Positions 7,781-15,637 of a stretch of DNA of 62,445 nucleotides are shown here, piece after piece (positions within the stretch are counted from its first letter, which is position 1; the number at the start of each line of letters is the position of its first letter). Below the pieces are notes generated by a model. That model ran no database searches. It saw nothing but the letters and a program-made list of their open reading frames with translations, and was not told the DNA's origin. The stretch comes from Chloroflexota bacterium (lineage in GTDB: Bacteria; Chloroflexota; Dehalococcoidia; JACVQG01; JAHKAY01): NCBI GenBank assembly GCA_018825785.1, contig JAHKAY010000037.1, forward strand, positions 1-62,445, given 5' to 3'. The position numbers were made by a program, and so were the translations under genes.

Positions 7781-8604
7781 GCGAGATGGAAGAAGGGGTG
7801 GAGGAGCTGGCCCCCGGCGCGAAGCCAGGCATGGCATGCAGGCAGTTCTCCTCGGGCGAGTGGCTCACCAAGCCTTGCGCGGTGCCAAGGGAGATTGAAC
7901 TCGCCATCTATGTGAATGGCAGGGAGCTTGTCAGCACGCTGTGCACGCCGACCAACTTGACATGCCTGGTCCTCGGCTTCCTGCACTCTGAGGGGCTCAT
8001 CCGGACCGTTGACGAGGTCGCCAGCATGAGGGTCTGCGAGGAGGAGTCGGTGGCAGACGTCAGGCTAAGGGGCGACTACTTCCCGCCGTCGCGGAGGACG
8101 CTCACCTCAGGGTGCGGCGGGGGAACAAGCTTCCGGAGGGACGCGGAGAGGGTGGACTCGAATCTGCTGGTCGCTCCGGTTGACCTGCTGTCGCGCATGC
8201 GGGAACTGCACGAGAGAGCGGAGCTATTCCAGTGCTGCGGCGGAGTCCATGCCTCTGCGCTGTCCAGCGCCAGACACCTCCTGATAGTGGCGGAGGATAT
8301 CGGCAGGCACAATACGCTGGACAAGATCCAGGGGGAGTGCCTGCTGACGAACACGCCGACCAGGGAAGCAATGCTCCTGACGACAGGGCGCGTTTCCTCG
8401 GAGATGCTGTACAAGGCGGCCCGGATGCGGACGCCCGTCGTCGTCTCCCGCAGCGCCCCAACAGAGCGCGCCATTTCTCTGGCCGATGGGCTCGGGATCA
8501 CCCTTGTCGGCTACGCCCGTGGCACCCGCCTGTCCGTGTATTCCCACGAGGAGAGGGTCCAGGGTGCTGACCTGGAAGCACGGCTAGTAGCCGAGGCAGC
8601 CTAG
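7750..8604 (+). CDS. fdhD: FdhD sulfurtransferase for formate dehydrogenase
   Basis: A 284-residue FdhD protein, which passes sulfur from a cysteine desulfurase to the molybdenum cofactor of formate dehydrogenase. Visible family blocks are VNGRELVSTLCTPTNLTCLVLGFLHSEG, HASALSS, EDIGRHNTLDKIQG and TTGRVSSEM (shown in parts). The E. coli CxxC loop is reduced to one cysteine here, SGCGGG. GTG 7750 overlaps fdhE; ATG 7786 is an alternative start. A Cys-type enzyme with a dedicated FdhD fits the sulfuration role. Confidence 0.9.
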   Translation: MSAAGSPGELGEMEEGVEELAPGAKPGMACRQFSSGEWLTKPCAVPREIELAIYVNGRELVSTLCTPTNLTCLVLGFLHSEGLIRTVDEVASMRVCEEESVADVRLRGDYFPPSRRTLTSGCGGGTSFRRDAERVDSNLLVAPVDLLSRMRELHERAELFQCCGGVHASALSSARHLLIVAEDIGRHNTLDKIQGECLLTNTPTREAMLLTTGRVSSEMLYKAARMRTPVVVSRSAPTERAISLADGLGITLVGYARGTRLSVYSHEERVQGADLEARLVAEAA

Positions 8605-8682
8605 GCGCAGCAGGTCGAGTCAACGCTTCCAGCAGAGTCAGTGTATGCGGGCCGCGCCGGTTTCTGCTAGAATCGAAGCAGA

Positions 8683-9657
8683 ATGACCGGACTCTCCGAC
8701 TCGTTTCACCGGCCCATTGACTATCTGCGCATATCGGTCACCGACCGCTGCAATCTGAGGTGTTTCTACTGCATGCCCGAGAAGGGCGTGCCCCTGCTCC
8801 CCCGCGAGAACGTCCTCAGCTACGAGGAGATAGCCCGGGTGGCCGCGGCGGCGGTGGGGCTGGGAATCAGCAAGCTGCGGCTTACTGGGGGCGAGCCTCT
8901 GGTGAGAGCCGGGCTGGTGGACCTGGTCTCAATGCTCGCAGCAATACCGGGGCTGGACGACCTCTCCCTTACCACGAATGGCCTCCTTCTCGCGGGCCTT
9001 GCCTCCGATTTGAAGAAGGCCGGGCTGAGGAGGGTCAACGTCAGCCTCGACACGTTCAATCCCGAGCGCTTTCGACGTATCACCGGCGGGGACGGGCCGG
9101 AGGCGGTTCTCAAGGGGATTGAGGCGGCTGGTGAGGTCGGCCTGGACCCGGTGAAGGTCAACACGGTGGTGATGCCAGGGGTTAACGACGACGAGCTTTT
9201 GGCCTTCGGGCAGAGGAGCGTGAAGGGCTGGCACGTCCGCTTCATTGAGATCATGCCCTTCGGCCAGGCCCTGGGTCTCCCCGCTTTACCCGCGCCCCGG
9301 ATAGCGTCCCGGCTTGAGGAGGCTTTTGGCCCACTGTCGCCGGCTCTGAGCAGGGGTTGCGGGCCTGCCCGCTATTTCCGTCTCCCCGGGTCCAGGGGCA
9401 CCATCGGCTTCATCTCGCCGGTGAGCCAGCACTTCTGCTTCGCCTGCAACCGCCTCCGCCTTACCGCTGAGGGGAGGCTCCGGCCCTGCCTTCTCAACGA
9501 TACCGAGGTGAACCTCAGGTCTCCACTCAGTGCGGGCGCCTCAGCCGAGGAGTTGAAGGGCCTCATCCGGCAGGTGGTGGCCAGCAAGCCGCTGAAGCAC
9601 CGTCTGGAAGAGAACAGGCCGCTGGACCTCAAGCGCATGTCGCGCCTTGGCGGCTAG
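8683..9657 (+). CDS. moaA: GTP 3',8-cyclase MoaA
   Basis: A radical SAM enzyme of 324 residues for the first step of molybdenum cofactor synthesis. The N-terminal SAM-cluster motif is CNLRCFYC (Cys23, 27, 30), followed by TGGEPL. The C-terminal second cluster is FCFACNRLRL with a later LRPC. The protein ends in RLGG, matching the conserved GG tail that enters the active site. It lies 78 bases after fdhD on the same strand and supplies the cofactor its neighbours use. No other moa or moe genes are in the window. Confidence 0.92.
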   Translation: MTGLSDSFHRPIDYLRISVTDRCNLRCFYCMPEKGVPLLPRENVLSYEEIARVAAAAVGLGISKLRLTGGEPLVRAGLVDLVSMLAAIPGLDDLSLTTNGLLLAGLASDLKKAGLRRVNVSLDTFNPERFRRITGGDGPEAVLKGIEAAGEVGLDPVKVNTVVMPGVNDDELLAFGQRSVKGWHVRFIEIMPFGQALGLPALPAPRIASRLEEAFGPLSPALSRGCGPARYFRLPGSRGTIGFISPVSQHFCFACNRLRLTAEGRLRPCLLNDTEVNLRSPLSAGASAEELKGLIRQVVASKPLKHRLEENRPLDLKRMSRLGG

Positions 9658-9966
9658 GCATTATCTAGGTTTGGAGAGCGTTCAACGACTAGTCTGGCGG
9701 GTAGACGGGTATGACCAGTTGCTCGTCTTAGGGCGGGAAGTAACGAGCCGCAGTACTGAAGCAGGATATGCTAAAATGTTTCAAAGCACAGTACGACAGC
9801 AAGCTGCCATTTGCCAACCCTCGCATTTAGTGCTGGTTCAGCTAGATGGCGAGCACTGGGCAACGGGGAATACGCCAGAGAGAATTATGTGGCACTATTC
9901 TTATGACTGAGTCTGTCACCACACTACCCCGAAGTACGCACGGAAGGGCAGACAACCCGATAACGA
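9658..9966. other. Intergenic stretch with no recognised gene
   Basis: About 300 bases of lower GC than the flanks. A short forward frame (9647-9910) overlaps the end of moaA, has no ribosome site and no recognisable family, so I leave it out. Confidence 0.5.
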
Positions 9967-10431
9967 CTAAAAACACCCCAGTTGGCAGCTGTGGATTTTC
10001 AAATTCCGAGCATTCGCCTCATTCGCAATGACTATTGGCTTTAATCCAGATAGCCGCGCCAGATCAAACACTCTGGCACAGGTAAGCTGATTGTCTCCTT
10101 TCAATGCTTCAAGCATGGTGATGATGTTACCGTCTGTACTTCTACGAACCGAGTCGTCATAGAAAGTTCTCTCTGATTTAAAGCAACCAAGCTGACAATT
10201 CGTTATGCGAAGCCCTAGCCTATCGGCAATTTCCCCTATGACGACTTTAGGGACATTGGCTTCTTTGGCGATCCTCCAGGCAACGGGACACGGCAAATAT
10301 CCGTCTATTAATGACGCTTTCACCGTATCTTCCAGCTGTGAAAGCGCTTTTTTGGAAAGGTCCCCAGGATCTTCCTGTGTCCGAATCCTCATGTTCTTCT
10401 TTTTTCGGTCAGCTTCGTTGAAATCTCGCAT
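9967..10431 (-). CDS. Two-repeat CQLGCF protein of unknown function
   Basis: A 154-residue protein made of two similar halves. Each ends in a cysteine motif: LRITNCQLGCFK near residue 83 and LKIHSCQLGCF at the very C-terminus. Before each motif is a short helical segment resembling helix-turn-helix repeats (AWRIAKEANVPKVVIGEIAD and ARVFDLARLSGLKPIVIANE). The N-terminus is basic. I do not recognise a named family. The paired Cys-x3-Cys sites could bind a metal or act as redox switches; that is inference. It lies 300 bases from moaA on the other strand, so a link to molybdenum or redox regulation is possible but unproven. ATG 10392 (residue 14) is an alternative start. Confidence 0.65.
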   Translation of the reverse strand: MRDFNEADRKKKNMRIRTQEDPGDLSKKALSQLEDTVKASLIDGYLPCPVAWRIAKEANVPKVVIGEIADRLGLRITNCQLGCFKSERTFYDDSVRRSTDGNIITMLEALKGDNQLTCARVFDLARLSGLKPIVIANEANARNLKIHSCQLGCF

Positions 10432-10950
10432 TGCCCAACATCGCCAGTACAGATTGGCGGGGGATATTCAGGGAGCCGATAAGTAACGCTGCCGTTGCTT
10501 CATACGCCCTTGAGAAGTCTACTCTCTTGGCCGATGAGAAACAAACGTCAGTTGCTCCCGGCATTGCCGCCAACTGCTGGATGCCTGTACCTCGCTGGCG
10601 GTTCACAGGGCCCGCAATGAGCCAAGCCCAGCAGTCAATAATCCATTTTGGGAATTCCTTGGGCTGATGTCAACCGTGGGGTCTATCCCGCAGAATGGCA
10701 TCCGCGTGGTCAGGTTGTTCGAAGCGAAGTCGCTCTGAAGCAGCAGAGTGTTGCGAAGGGGCGGATGGTGGTGAACGTGCCATAACTCATGTAACCGAAG
10801 GACAAGTTGTCCAGTCACGGTCCGCCGAGTTGCAGGATTGGAGGATAGCGGTACTTCGCGCGGAGCCTGACCCTCCGCAAATCTGCCTGGCCGGTCGCTC
10901 CTTCCCCCGCCCACTTCTGGACTGCCAGGCACCCCATACTGTCTCGGTCT
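10432..10950. other. Long stretch without a recognisable gene
   Basis: About 520 bases in which only short overlapping frames occur on both strands, none with a ribosome site or a family I recognise. Together with the flanking orphans it looks like degraded island DNA. Confidence 0.45.
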
Positions 10951-11361
10951 CTAGTCCTTCCCCAACACCTGATAGCCACCCAGTATGATACCCCTTTGCT
11001 TGAAGGACCTATAGAGGTAGGTATCCACAAAATCCTCAAGGCTGATGTCGGCAGGCCAGTTCCATTCCCGGATGGCAGCCTCCCTCGCCTGCCACAGCAA
11101 CACGGAACTCATCGTGAAGGTCTTGGGGACGATGGTTACCGTCTGGGCCTCGGCTATGTCTGAGGTCACCTTGGCCCGGGGCTCGGCCTTGCCCCCCTTC
11201 CAGGGCTTTCTGGTCTCCCCGTGCCTCGACCGCAGAACTACGTTGGCTTTGTGGCGAGCAGCTTCGAGCTGCCGCCGAGCCTCCTTGGGGTGGACCTCCC
11301 AGCGGTGCTTGGGAATCTGCCTGCTGGGCACCTCAACACCGCACAGCTTGCACTTGGCCAT
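10951..11361 (-). CDS. Zinc-finger-like hypothetical protein, probably from a mobile element
   Basis: A 136-residue protein starting with a finger-like motif, CKLCGVEVPSRQIPKHRWEVH (Cys4, Cys7, with His19 and His24), which has C2H2 spacing. The centre is basic and probably disordered (residues 28-65); the C-terminal half (MSSVLLWQAREAAIREWNW onward) looks helical. Small proteins with such fingers are common in phages and plasmids, but I do not recognise this one. It stands alone on the reverse strand in a gene-poor stretch. Confidence 0.55.
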   Translation of the reverse strand: MAKCKLCGVEVPSRQIPKHRWEVHPKEARRQLEAARHKANVVLRSRHGETRKPWKGGKAEPRAKVTSDIAEAQTVTIVPKTFTMSSVLLWQAREAAIREWNWPADISLEDFVDTYLYRSFKQRGIILGGYQVLGKD

Positions 11362-11669
11362 CGCTGCCAGTATACCATAGATGGCCTCCTTCAGGTCAGC
11401 GGTCGTCTGTGGTTGGTCAACGCTAATCAGCGCTGAGTCAGTGCGCGGTCTGTGGTGGGCGTGTGGTAATTCAATGGTGTCGCTTGGCTATTATGCCAAT
11501 TCTGGACCCGGCGTCTGCAGTATTCGCAGCAGACGGGGACGCGCACCTGAGGTCAATTGCCTGGGCAATCCAAGACCTCCCAGCGCAACGGCATTGACAC
11601 TGCTAGTCCAGGGTGCTAGCCTAGTCACGAAAGGAGGCGAGGGGAGGCCAGCTTTTTCTCGCCTCAAAT

Positions 11670-11709
11670 GGGGTTCAGGTGGTCGGCGGTTCAAATCCGC
11701 CCTCCCCGA
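11670..11709 (+). other. tRNA 3'-end fragment (possible attachment-site remnant)
   Basis: GGTCGGCGGTTCAAATCCGC followed by CCTCCCCGA has the form of a tRNA variable region, T arm (GGCGG-TTCAAAT-CCGCC) and 3' acceptor strand. No matching 5' half is found at tRNA distance; a GGGGAGG at 11641-11647 is too close. Integrating elements often leave such fragments, so this may mark the edge of an island. Confidence 0.4.
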
Positions 11710-11819
11710 TATCTGTTCCTCGGGGGCCTGCAAACATTTTGTTAACGTTTCCCGTTTCAACTGCGCTCTGTGCTGGCTGAGTTCGGCACCCGGGTCGGAC
11801 CTTCGCTCAAGGGAAGCAT

Positions 11820-11876
11820 TTCTAACCAATTTCTAACTTCATTTTAACCCCCAAAAAACATGGCATCCTCTACAAT
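11820..11876 (+). promoter_or_regulatory. Three 11-bp direct repeats and a -10 box
   Basis: TTCTAACC (11820), TTCTAACT (11831) and TTTTAACC (11842) start 11 bases apart; TACAAT (11871-11876) is a good -10 with no clear -35, as at promoters activated by PhoP/OmpR-type regulators. The gene at 11919 follows. The remaining DNA from 11362 holds only the tRNA fragment. Confidence 0.45.
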
Positions 11877-11918
11877 CGCTTATTGAAGAGGTTGGTCCAA
11901 AGGACCGAGGAGGAATAC

Positions 11919-12560
11919 ATGGCTAGTAGTGAGCGAGAAACACCAGGAATGGGAACAGGCCCTGGCGGGCCAAAAGGGGGCGGCAGACTTGTTACGCGGC
12001 GGGCCCTGCTGCGGCGTCTGGGCGTGGGCACGGCAGCAGTAGTGGGCCTTTCGTACGTCAAGCCATCCCTGCTCACTGTGGGCGTGTCAAAGGCGTATGC
12101 CAATGGCGTCTATGCTACCCCCACTCCTACTCCTACTCCTACACCCACACCGGCTGCCGGGCTCACCCCCGGCTACTGGAAGAACTGGCGGAATCAGTAC
12201 ACTCAGGCACAGTTCCTGGGCCTGCTGAGCGGCACCATTGCCGACAACAATATACCAAAAGCCGATGCTATCTTTGACAAATGGAGCGCAAATCCCGGGA
12301 AAGAGATGACTATCCTGCGGGCCTTCCTGCTGGCAGTGCAGCTCACCATCCGTCTTGTCTCTTCAGGCTTGCCTGTGCCGGCCGGCGTCAATCTGTCCCC
12401 AAGCTCTCCTCTTCCCGGCGGCGGGACACTAGGTGGCGCCATAACCGATGCGCTCTCGCTGGAGGGAACATACCCCTATTCCGCCCAGGGCGTTAGCAGC
12501 GGCGACCGAGCTTTCGCCCTTGCGACGAAGGACAGACTGGCGGTGTTGCTCACGCTCTAG
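11919..12560 (+). CDS. Tat-type exported protein with Pro-Thr linker and GYWKN motif
   Basis: A 213-residue protein from ATG 11919, which follows GAGGAGG; an upstream in-frame start lacks a ribosome site. Residues about 26-62 form a twin-arginine-like signal: TRRALLRRLGVG, a hydrophobic stretch, then SKAYA. A spacer of about seven Thr-Pro repeats follows, then LTPGYWKNW, a motif I have seen in secreted proteins of several phyla but cannot assign a function. The rest looks helical, with no catalytic motif. Next come a PqqD-like gene 18 bases on and an HprK-like kinase gene. Such partners usually act on a peptide or protein substrate, so this protein may be that substrate; this is inference. 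Confidence 0.7.
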   Translation: MASSERETPGMGTGPGGPKGGGRLVTRRALLRRLGVGTAAVVGLSYVKPSLLTVGVSKAYANGVYATPTPTPTPTPTPAAGLTPGYWKNWRNQYTQAQFLGLLSGTIADNNIPKADAIFDKWSANPGKEMTILRAFLLAVQLTIRLVSSGLPVPAGVNLSPSSPLPGGGTLGGAITDALSLEGTYPYSAQGVSSGDRAFALATKDRLAVLLTL

Positions 12561-12578
12561 GGAGCGGGCGGGCGCCAC

Positions 12579-12899
12579 ATGCATGCGGAGAGGCTACGGA
12601 CCGGCGCGAAGTCTGGGGAGCATAGGCTGCCGCTCCGGGCCAGCGGCCTTCTGGAATACGGGGTCGAGGGCCAGCTTATCCTGTGTGAACCCAGTGTTGA
12701 ACAGGTCCACTTCCTGAATGCTACGGCCGCAGCTATATGGTTGCTGTGCGACGGCCGCCATACGGAGGCTGATATCGTTGCCGAACTGGCAGCCCTTTTC
12801 AATTGGGACGTGCCCGGTGTGGAAAGCGACGTCAGGGAGACACTGGCTGATTTTCTGAGGAAAGGCCTGCTCCGGGCTCCCCCAGGGTATGATGCCTAG
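12579..12899 (+). CDS. PqqD-like protein (RiPP recognition element fold)
   Basis: A 106-residue protein with the PqqD pattern: EGQLILCEPSVEQVHFLNATAAA then IWLLCDGRHTEADIVAEL and a C-terminal FLRKGLL. PqqD domains bind leader peptides and present them to modifying enzymes. It starts 18 bases after the GYWKN gene, and the next gene begins inside its last codons, so all three are one unit. No radical SAM gene is adjacent, so it is not part of a pyrroloquinoline quinone cluster. Confidence 0.75.
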   Translation: MHAERLRTGAKSGEHRLPLRASGLLEYGVEGQLILCEPSVEQVHFLNATAAAIWLLCDGRHTEADIVAELAALFNWDVPGVESDVRETLADFLRKGLLRAPPGYDA

Positions 12900-13833
12900 C
12901 TCCCTCGCCTTGGGGACGCCGCCTTCGCCCCCGGATATATCTGTCGCTGATTGGAGGGAGGAGGAGTTTGCCGTCCTCAACCTTCGAATCGCCCTGCGGA
13001 CCAATGAGCCGGGGCTGGCAGACCACCTGCGGACCATATTCCCTGGCCAGGAGGGTGTTGTTGCCACAGTACCGCCTGGGCGCCAGGACTATGTGGTTTC
13101 CTGCGTCCGCAACCAGGCTCATCAGCGGGCATACCAGGTAGCCACGGGCGGGCGCGTGGTGCTGAGGACCTGGGACCGGGATGCTCTGGCGACATACCTG
13201 GAAAGGTCCATCTGCAACGCCATAGCGGAGCACCTGGGCCATCGATATGTCCTCATCCATGCTGCGGCCCTTGCTCATGGGGGGTGCGGTATCCTATTCC
13301 CCGGCGCTTCCGGTGCTGGCAAGAGCTTGACTGCGGCCGCGCTGGCTGCGAACGGTTTCCAGTACTTCTCCGATGAGGTTGCAGTGGTGACCGACGATGG
13401 GCGCCTGCGCCCCTTCCCCAAGGTCATCTCACTGAAAGCAGACGGCTGGCGCAAACTCGCAGAGGCCTTTCCCTTTGTGGCACCTGCTGGCGGCTGGCTA
13501 CCCTCGGGTGAAGGCGGCCTCTACCACCTGGACCCGTCCCATCGGCTGAGAAGCGGGGGGCGGTGGGCCGGTCCTCCGGTCAGGTTCATCATTGTGCCTT
13601 CCCGCAGGGCCGGGGCGTCTACCATCCTGGAGCCGTTGCCAAAACCAGCCGCCCTGACACTGCTGCTGGAACAGTCCCTGAACCTGCGTCAGCTGGGGAC
13701 CCGGGCAATGGGTGTCCTCGTACGCCTGGTAAAAGAGTCTGAATGTTTTACGCTGGCTGCTGGGTCTCTCCGGGAAGCTGGCTCGCTGGTGGCGCGGCTT
13801 ACCCAGCTCAGGGGGGGGCCTGGATTGCGGTAG
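12889..13833 (+). CDS. HPr kinase-like P-loop kinase
   Basis: A 314-residue protein. Its C-terminal domain has the P-loop GASGAGKS (residues about 138-145) and a downstream YFSDEVAVV, the Walker-B-like site of HprK-type kinases. The N-terminal 120 residues are not the normal HPr kinase domain. Similar truncated or altered HprK proteins sit next to PqqD-like genes in peptide-modification cassettes (for example SynChlorMet ScmC, and lasso peptide kinases), where some phosphorylate the peptide. It overlaps the PqqD gene by 11 bases. Target and activity are unknown; no phosphotransferase-system genes are nearby. Confidence 0.75.
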   Translation: MMPSSLALGTPPSPPDISVADWREEEFAVLNLRIALRTNEPGLADHLRTIFPGQEGVVATVPPGRQDYVVSCVRNQAHQRAYQVATGGRVVLRTWDRDALATYLERSICNAIAEHLGHRYVLIHAAALAHGGCGILFPGASGAGKSLTAAALAANGFQYFSDEVAVVTDDGRLRPFPKVISLKADGWRKLAEAFPFVAPAGGWLPSGEGGLYHLDPSHRLRSGGRWAGPPVRFIIVPSRRAGASTILEPLPKPAALTLLLEQSLNLRQLGTRAMGVLVRLVKESECFTLAAGSLREAGSLVARLTQLRGGPGLR

Positions 13834-14046
13834 CAGCCCGCCTTATCGGGGGCTGGTGATGGGGTTCCCAGCTTCGCATATTGGTTTTGCCTCTCTATCT
13901 TCTTCTTCAACACCTTTGCTGTTAAGATGCCTCTTCATTCATAACGGGGCTAGTGAGAGTGTAGTTCTAAAGGACCGAAGGGGTAGAATTCGGCAGGGGG
14001 CATTTGCGGAATGGCCAGGAAGGCACCTCTGGAAAGGGGTGGGGGG

Positions 14047-14790
14047 ATGAGGGGGAAGGTCTTAGGTAGCGCCGGCATGGGTGCTGCGCTGTTGGTGCTG
14101 GGTGCTTTGCCTATGCTTGCGGCGGGGACCAGCGTTGTAACTACACCGGTCTTTGCGACCCACGGCATGAGCGGCTCCGTGGCCGGATTTCGCACTGAGG
14201 AAACGATATTGGGCCGCAACTCGGTGAGACTTTCTATCCCTCAGGGTGTGATAGGAGAAGTCTACAACCTGGGGCTTAACGCTGAGGTGGCTATGCCGGG
14301 CGAGCACGTGGGTCAGGGCATGTCTATCTACGACGGCGTCTCGTTCAGGGCAAAGCCAGGTCCGCCCGGAGTCCACGGCCCCCTCTTTGTATCGATTATC
14401 CTGTATGACGACACCCACGATGTCTGGGTGTCCATGCTTAACTACAGCCCTGTTTGGACGGAGCCTGATGCTGGGGGCTGGTCCACGGTCACCGTTCCCG
14501 CTGGAGCCTCTTGGGATGCCTGGACTTTCGGTGGAGATGCCTGGCCTGTTGGTCGCGACCCGGGATATGTTTCCCTGGCGCAGTGGGACCAATACATTCA
14601 CGCCCAGGGCATCAAGGCCGAGGTCAAGAAGCTGAACATCCAGTTCGGGTATGGGTGGAACGCCTGGGGCGCTGTCTACGTTGATGGACTCGCCGCCCAC
14701 GGGTTCCTCTTGGACTTTGAGCCGAAGCCTCACGCTGAGGATGGCGAGGAGGATGAAGAGGGGGACGGGGGCGATGGTAATCGGAAGTAG
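14047..14790 (+). CDS. Exported hypothetical protein, probably beta-rich
   Basis: About 247 residues from ATG 14047, which has a G-rich ribosome site; ATG 14011 is also possible and adds 12 residues. A signal peptide is clear (MRGKVLGS, a hydrophobic core, then PVFA). The mature part is rich in Gly, Trp, Tyr and Val with alternating hydrophobics (VRLSIP, LFVSIILYDD, VYVDGLAAHGF), suggesting a jelly-roll or beta-sandwich fold. The C-terminus is a highly acidic Glu/Asp/Gly tail. I do not recognise the family. Its leader shares AAAGGACCGA with the leader of the GYWKN gene, so it may belong to the same response. Confidence 0.65.
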   Translation: MRGKVLGSAGMGAALLVLGALPMLAAGTSVVTTPVFATHGMSGSVAGFRTEETILGRNSVRLSIPQGVIGEVYNLGLNAEVAMPGEHVGQGMSIYDGVSFRAKPGPPGVHGPLFVSIILYDDTHDVWVSMLNYSPVWTEPDAGGWSTVTVPAGASWDAWTFGGDAWPVGRDPGYVSLAQWDQYIHAQGIKAEVKKLNIQFGYGWNAWGAVYVDGLAAHGFLLDFEPKPHAEDGEEDEEGDGGDGNRK

Positions 14791-14950
14791 GGTGCGCTCG
14801 GTCTCCTGGGCACCGTGGTCGCCAGCGCCGGACAGTTTGAATTGGGTTTGAATTGCCCCAGGCATGTCAGTCATGCCCTTGAAATGGTAGCAGGCAGGGC
14901 CTAGGATGGTCAGGGCTGGCGGCCCAGTCTGAGGGATTTGCTGGAGGGGG

Positions 14951-15184
14951 ATGAGGGAGATGTTCACAAGGGCGCTGAATATCGCCAGGGCGTGGGGCCT
15001 TACCATCCTACTGCTCTGGTTCGTGGGCGCAGGTATCGGTTTTGCCTGGCTCATCGGCCTCAAGTGGGCCGGCATCGTGACCAGCCTGTTCTTTCTCTCT
15101 CTCCTGGTGCTCCTCGCCCACGTATGGGGCCAGATAGAGGTTGCGCTGTCGAAGGGAACCGAGGACAGCGGCCCAGGGGTTTGA
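14951..15184 (+). CDS. Small membrane protein with two transmembrane helices
   Basis: A 77-residue protein with hydrophobic segments at about 16-34 (LTILLLWFVGAGIGFAWLI) and 40-60 (GIVTSLFFLSLLVLLAHVW). GGAGGGGG lies directly before ATG 14951; ATG 14960 is an alternative. No family recognised. It lies 160 bases after the exported beta-rich protein on the same strand. Confidence 0.5.
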   Translation: MREMFTRALNIARAWGLTILLLWFVGAGIGFAWLIGLKWAGIVTSLFFLSLLVLLAHVWGQIEVALSKGTEDSGPGV

Positions 15185-15356
15185 AGCGCAAGAGAATCCC
15201 CCCAGCTCCACCTGGTTTTCCCTAGTCGCCCTCTTTTTACCACATCTCTACCGCTTCTTTACACCGTGCCCCCCTTGTTTTACCTGTTCATTAACCATCC
15301 TGTGCTAAAAATTGGGGCGTGCTCAGGACAGGGAAAACCGGAAGGGGGTAAGAGAA

Positions 15357-15542
15357 ATGGTAGTAGTTGAGATAGAGGACCTCCCAAAGAAGATAACCTG
15401 GGTTAGCTGTCTCCGTGAGCCAATATATGGCGGCCAACATAACGTCGTCGGATACATCGAGCGGGCAAAGCACAGGGCCTATGTGAAGCGGGGTGTCAAG
15501 GTCAGCACTCAGGAACTGGCATACATGGACTCAAGCGACTAG
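15357..15542 (+). CDS. Small conserved-looking hypothetical protein
   Basis: A 61-residue soluble protein beginning MVVVEIEDLPKKITW. ATG 15357 has GGAAGGGGG nine bases upstream and is preferred over the frame start at 15312. The sequence is balanced in charge and looks folded, but I do not recognise it. Upstream, TTTACC (15279) and TTAACC (15291) form a weaker version of the direct repeats found before the GYWKN and formate dehydrogenase operons. Confidence 0.5.
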   Translation: MVVVEIEDLPKKITWVSCLREPIYGGQHNVVGYIERAKHRAYVKRGVKVSTQELAYMDSSD

Positions 15543-15637
15543 AAAGGCTGGAAGACAGCCTGCGTCACCATGAGCCATAAGCGTTCCGCAACCGAAGCAG
15601 GAAGGGTTATCGTGCCCCCGCTGGGCGCGGTGAGAGC

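Noticed and set aside
9647-9910. Forward ORF of 87 codons after moaA
   Set aside because: Overlaps the end of moaA out of frame, no ribosome site, no recognisable protein.
12889-13833. True HPr kinase/phosphorylase of carbon control
   Set aside because: The N-terminal domain does not match, and HPr or other phosphotransferase genes are absent; the PqqD context points elsewhere.
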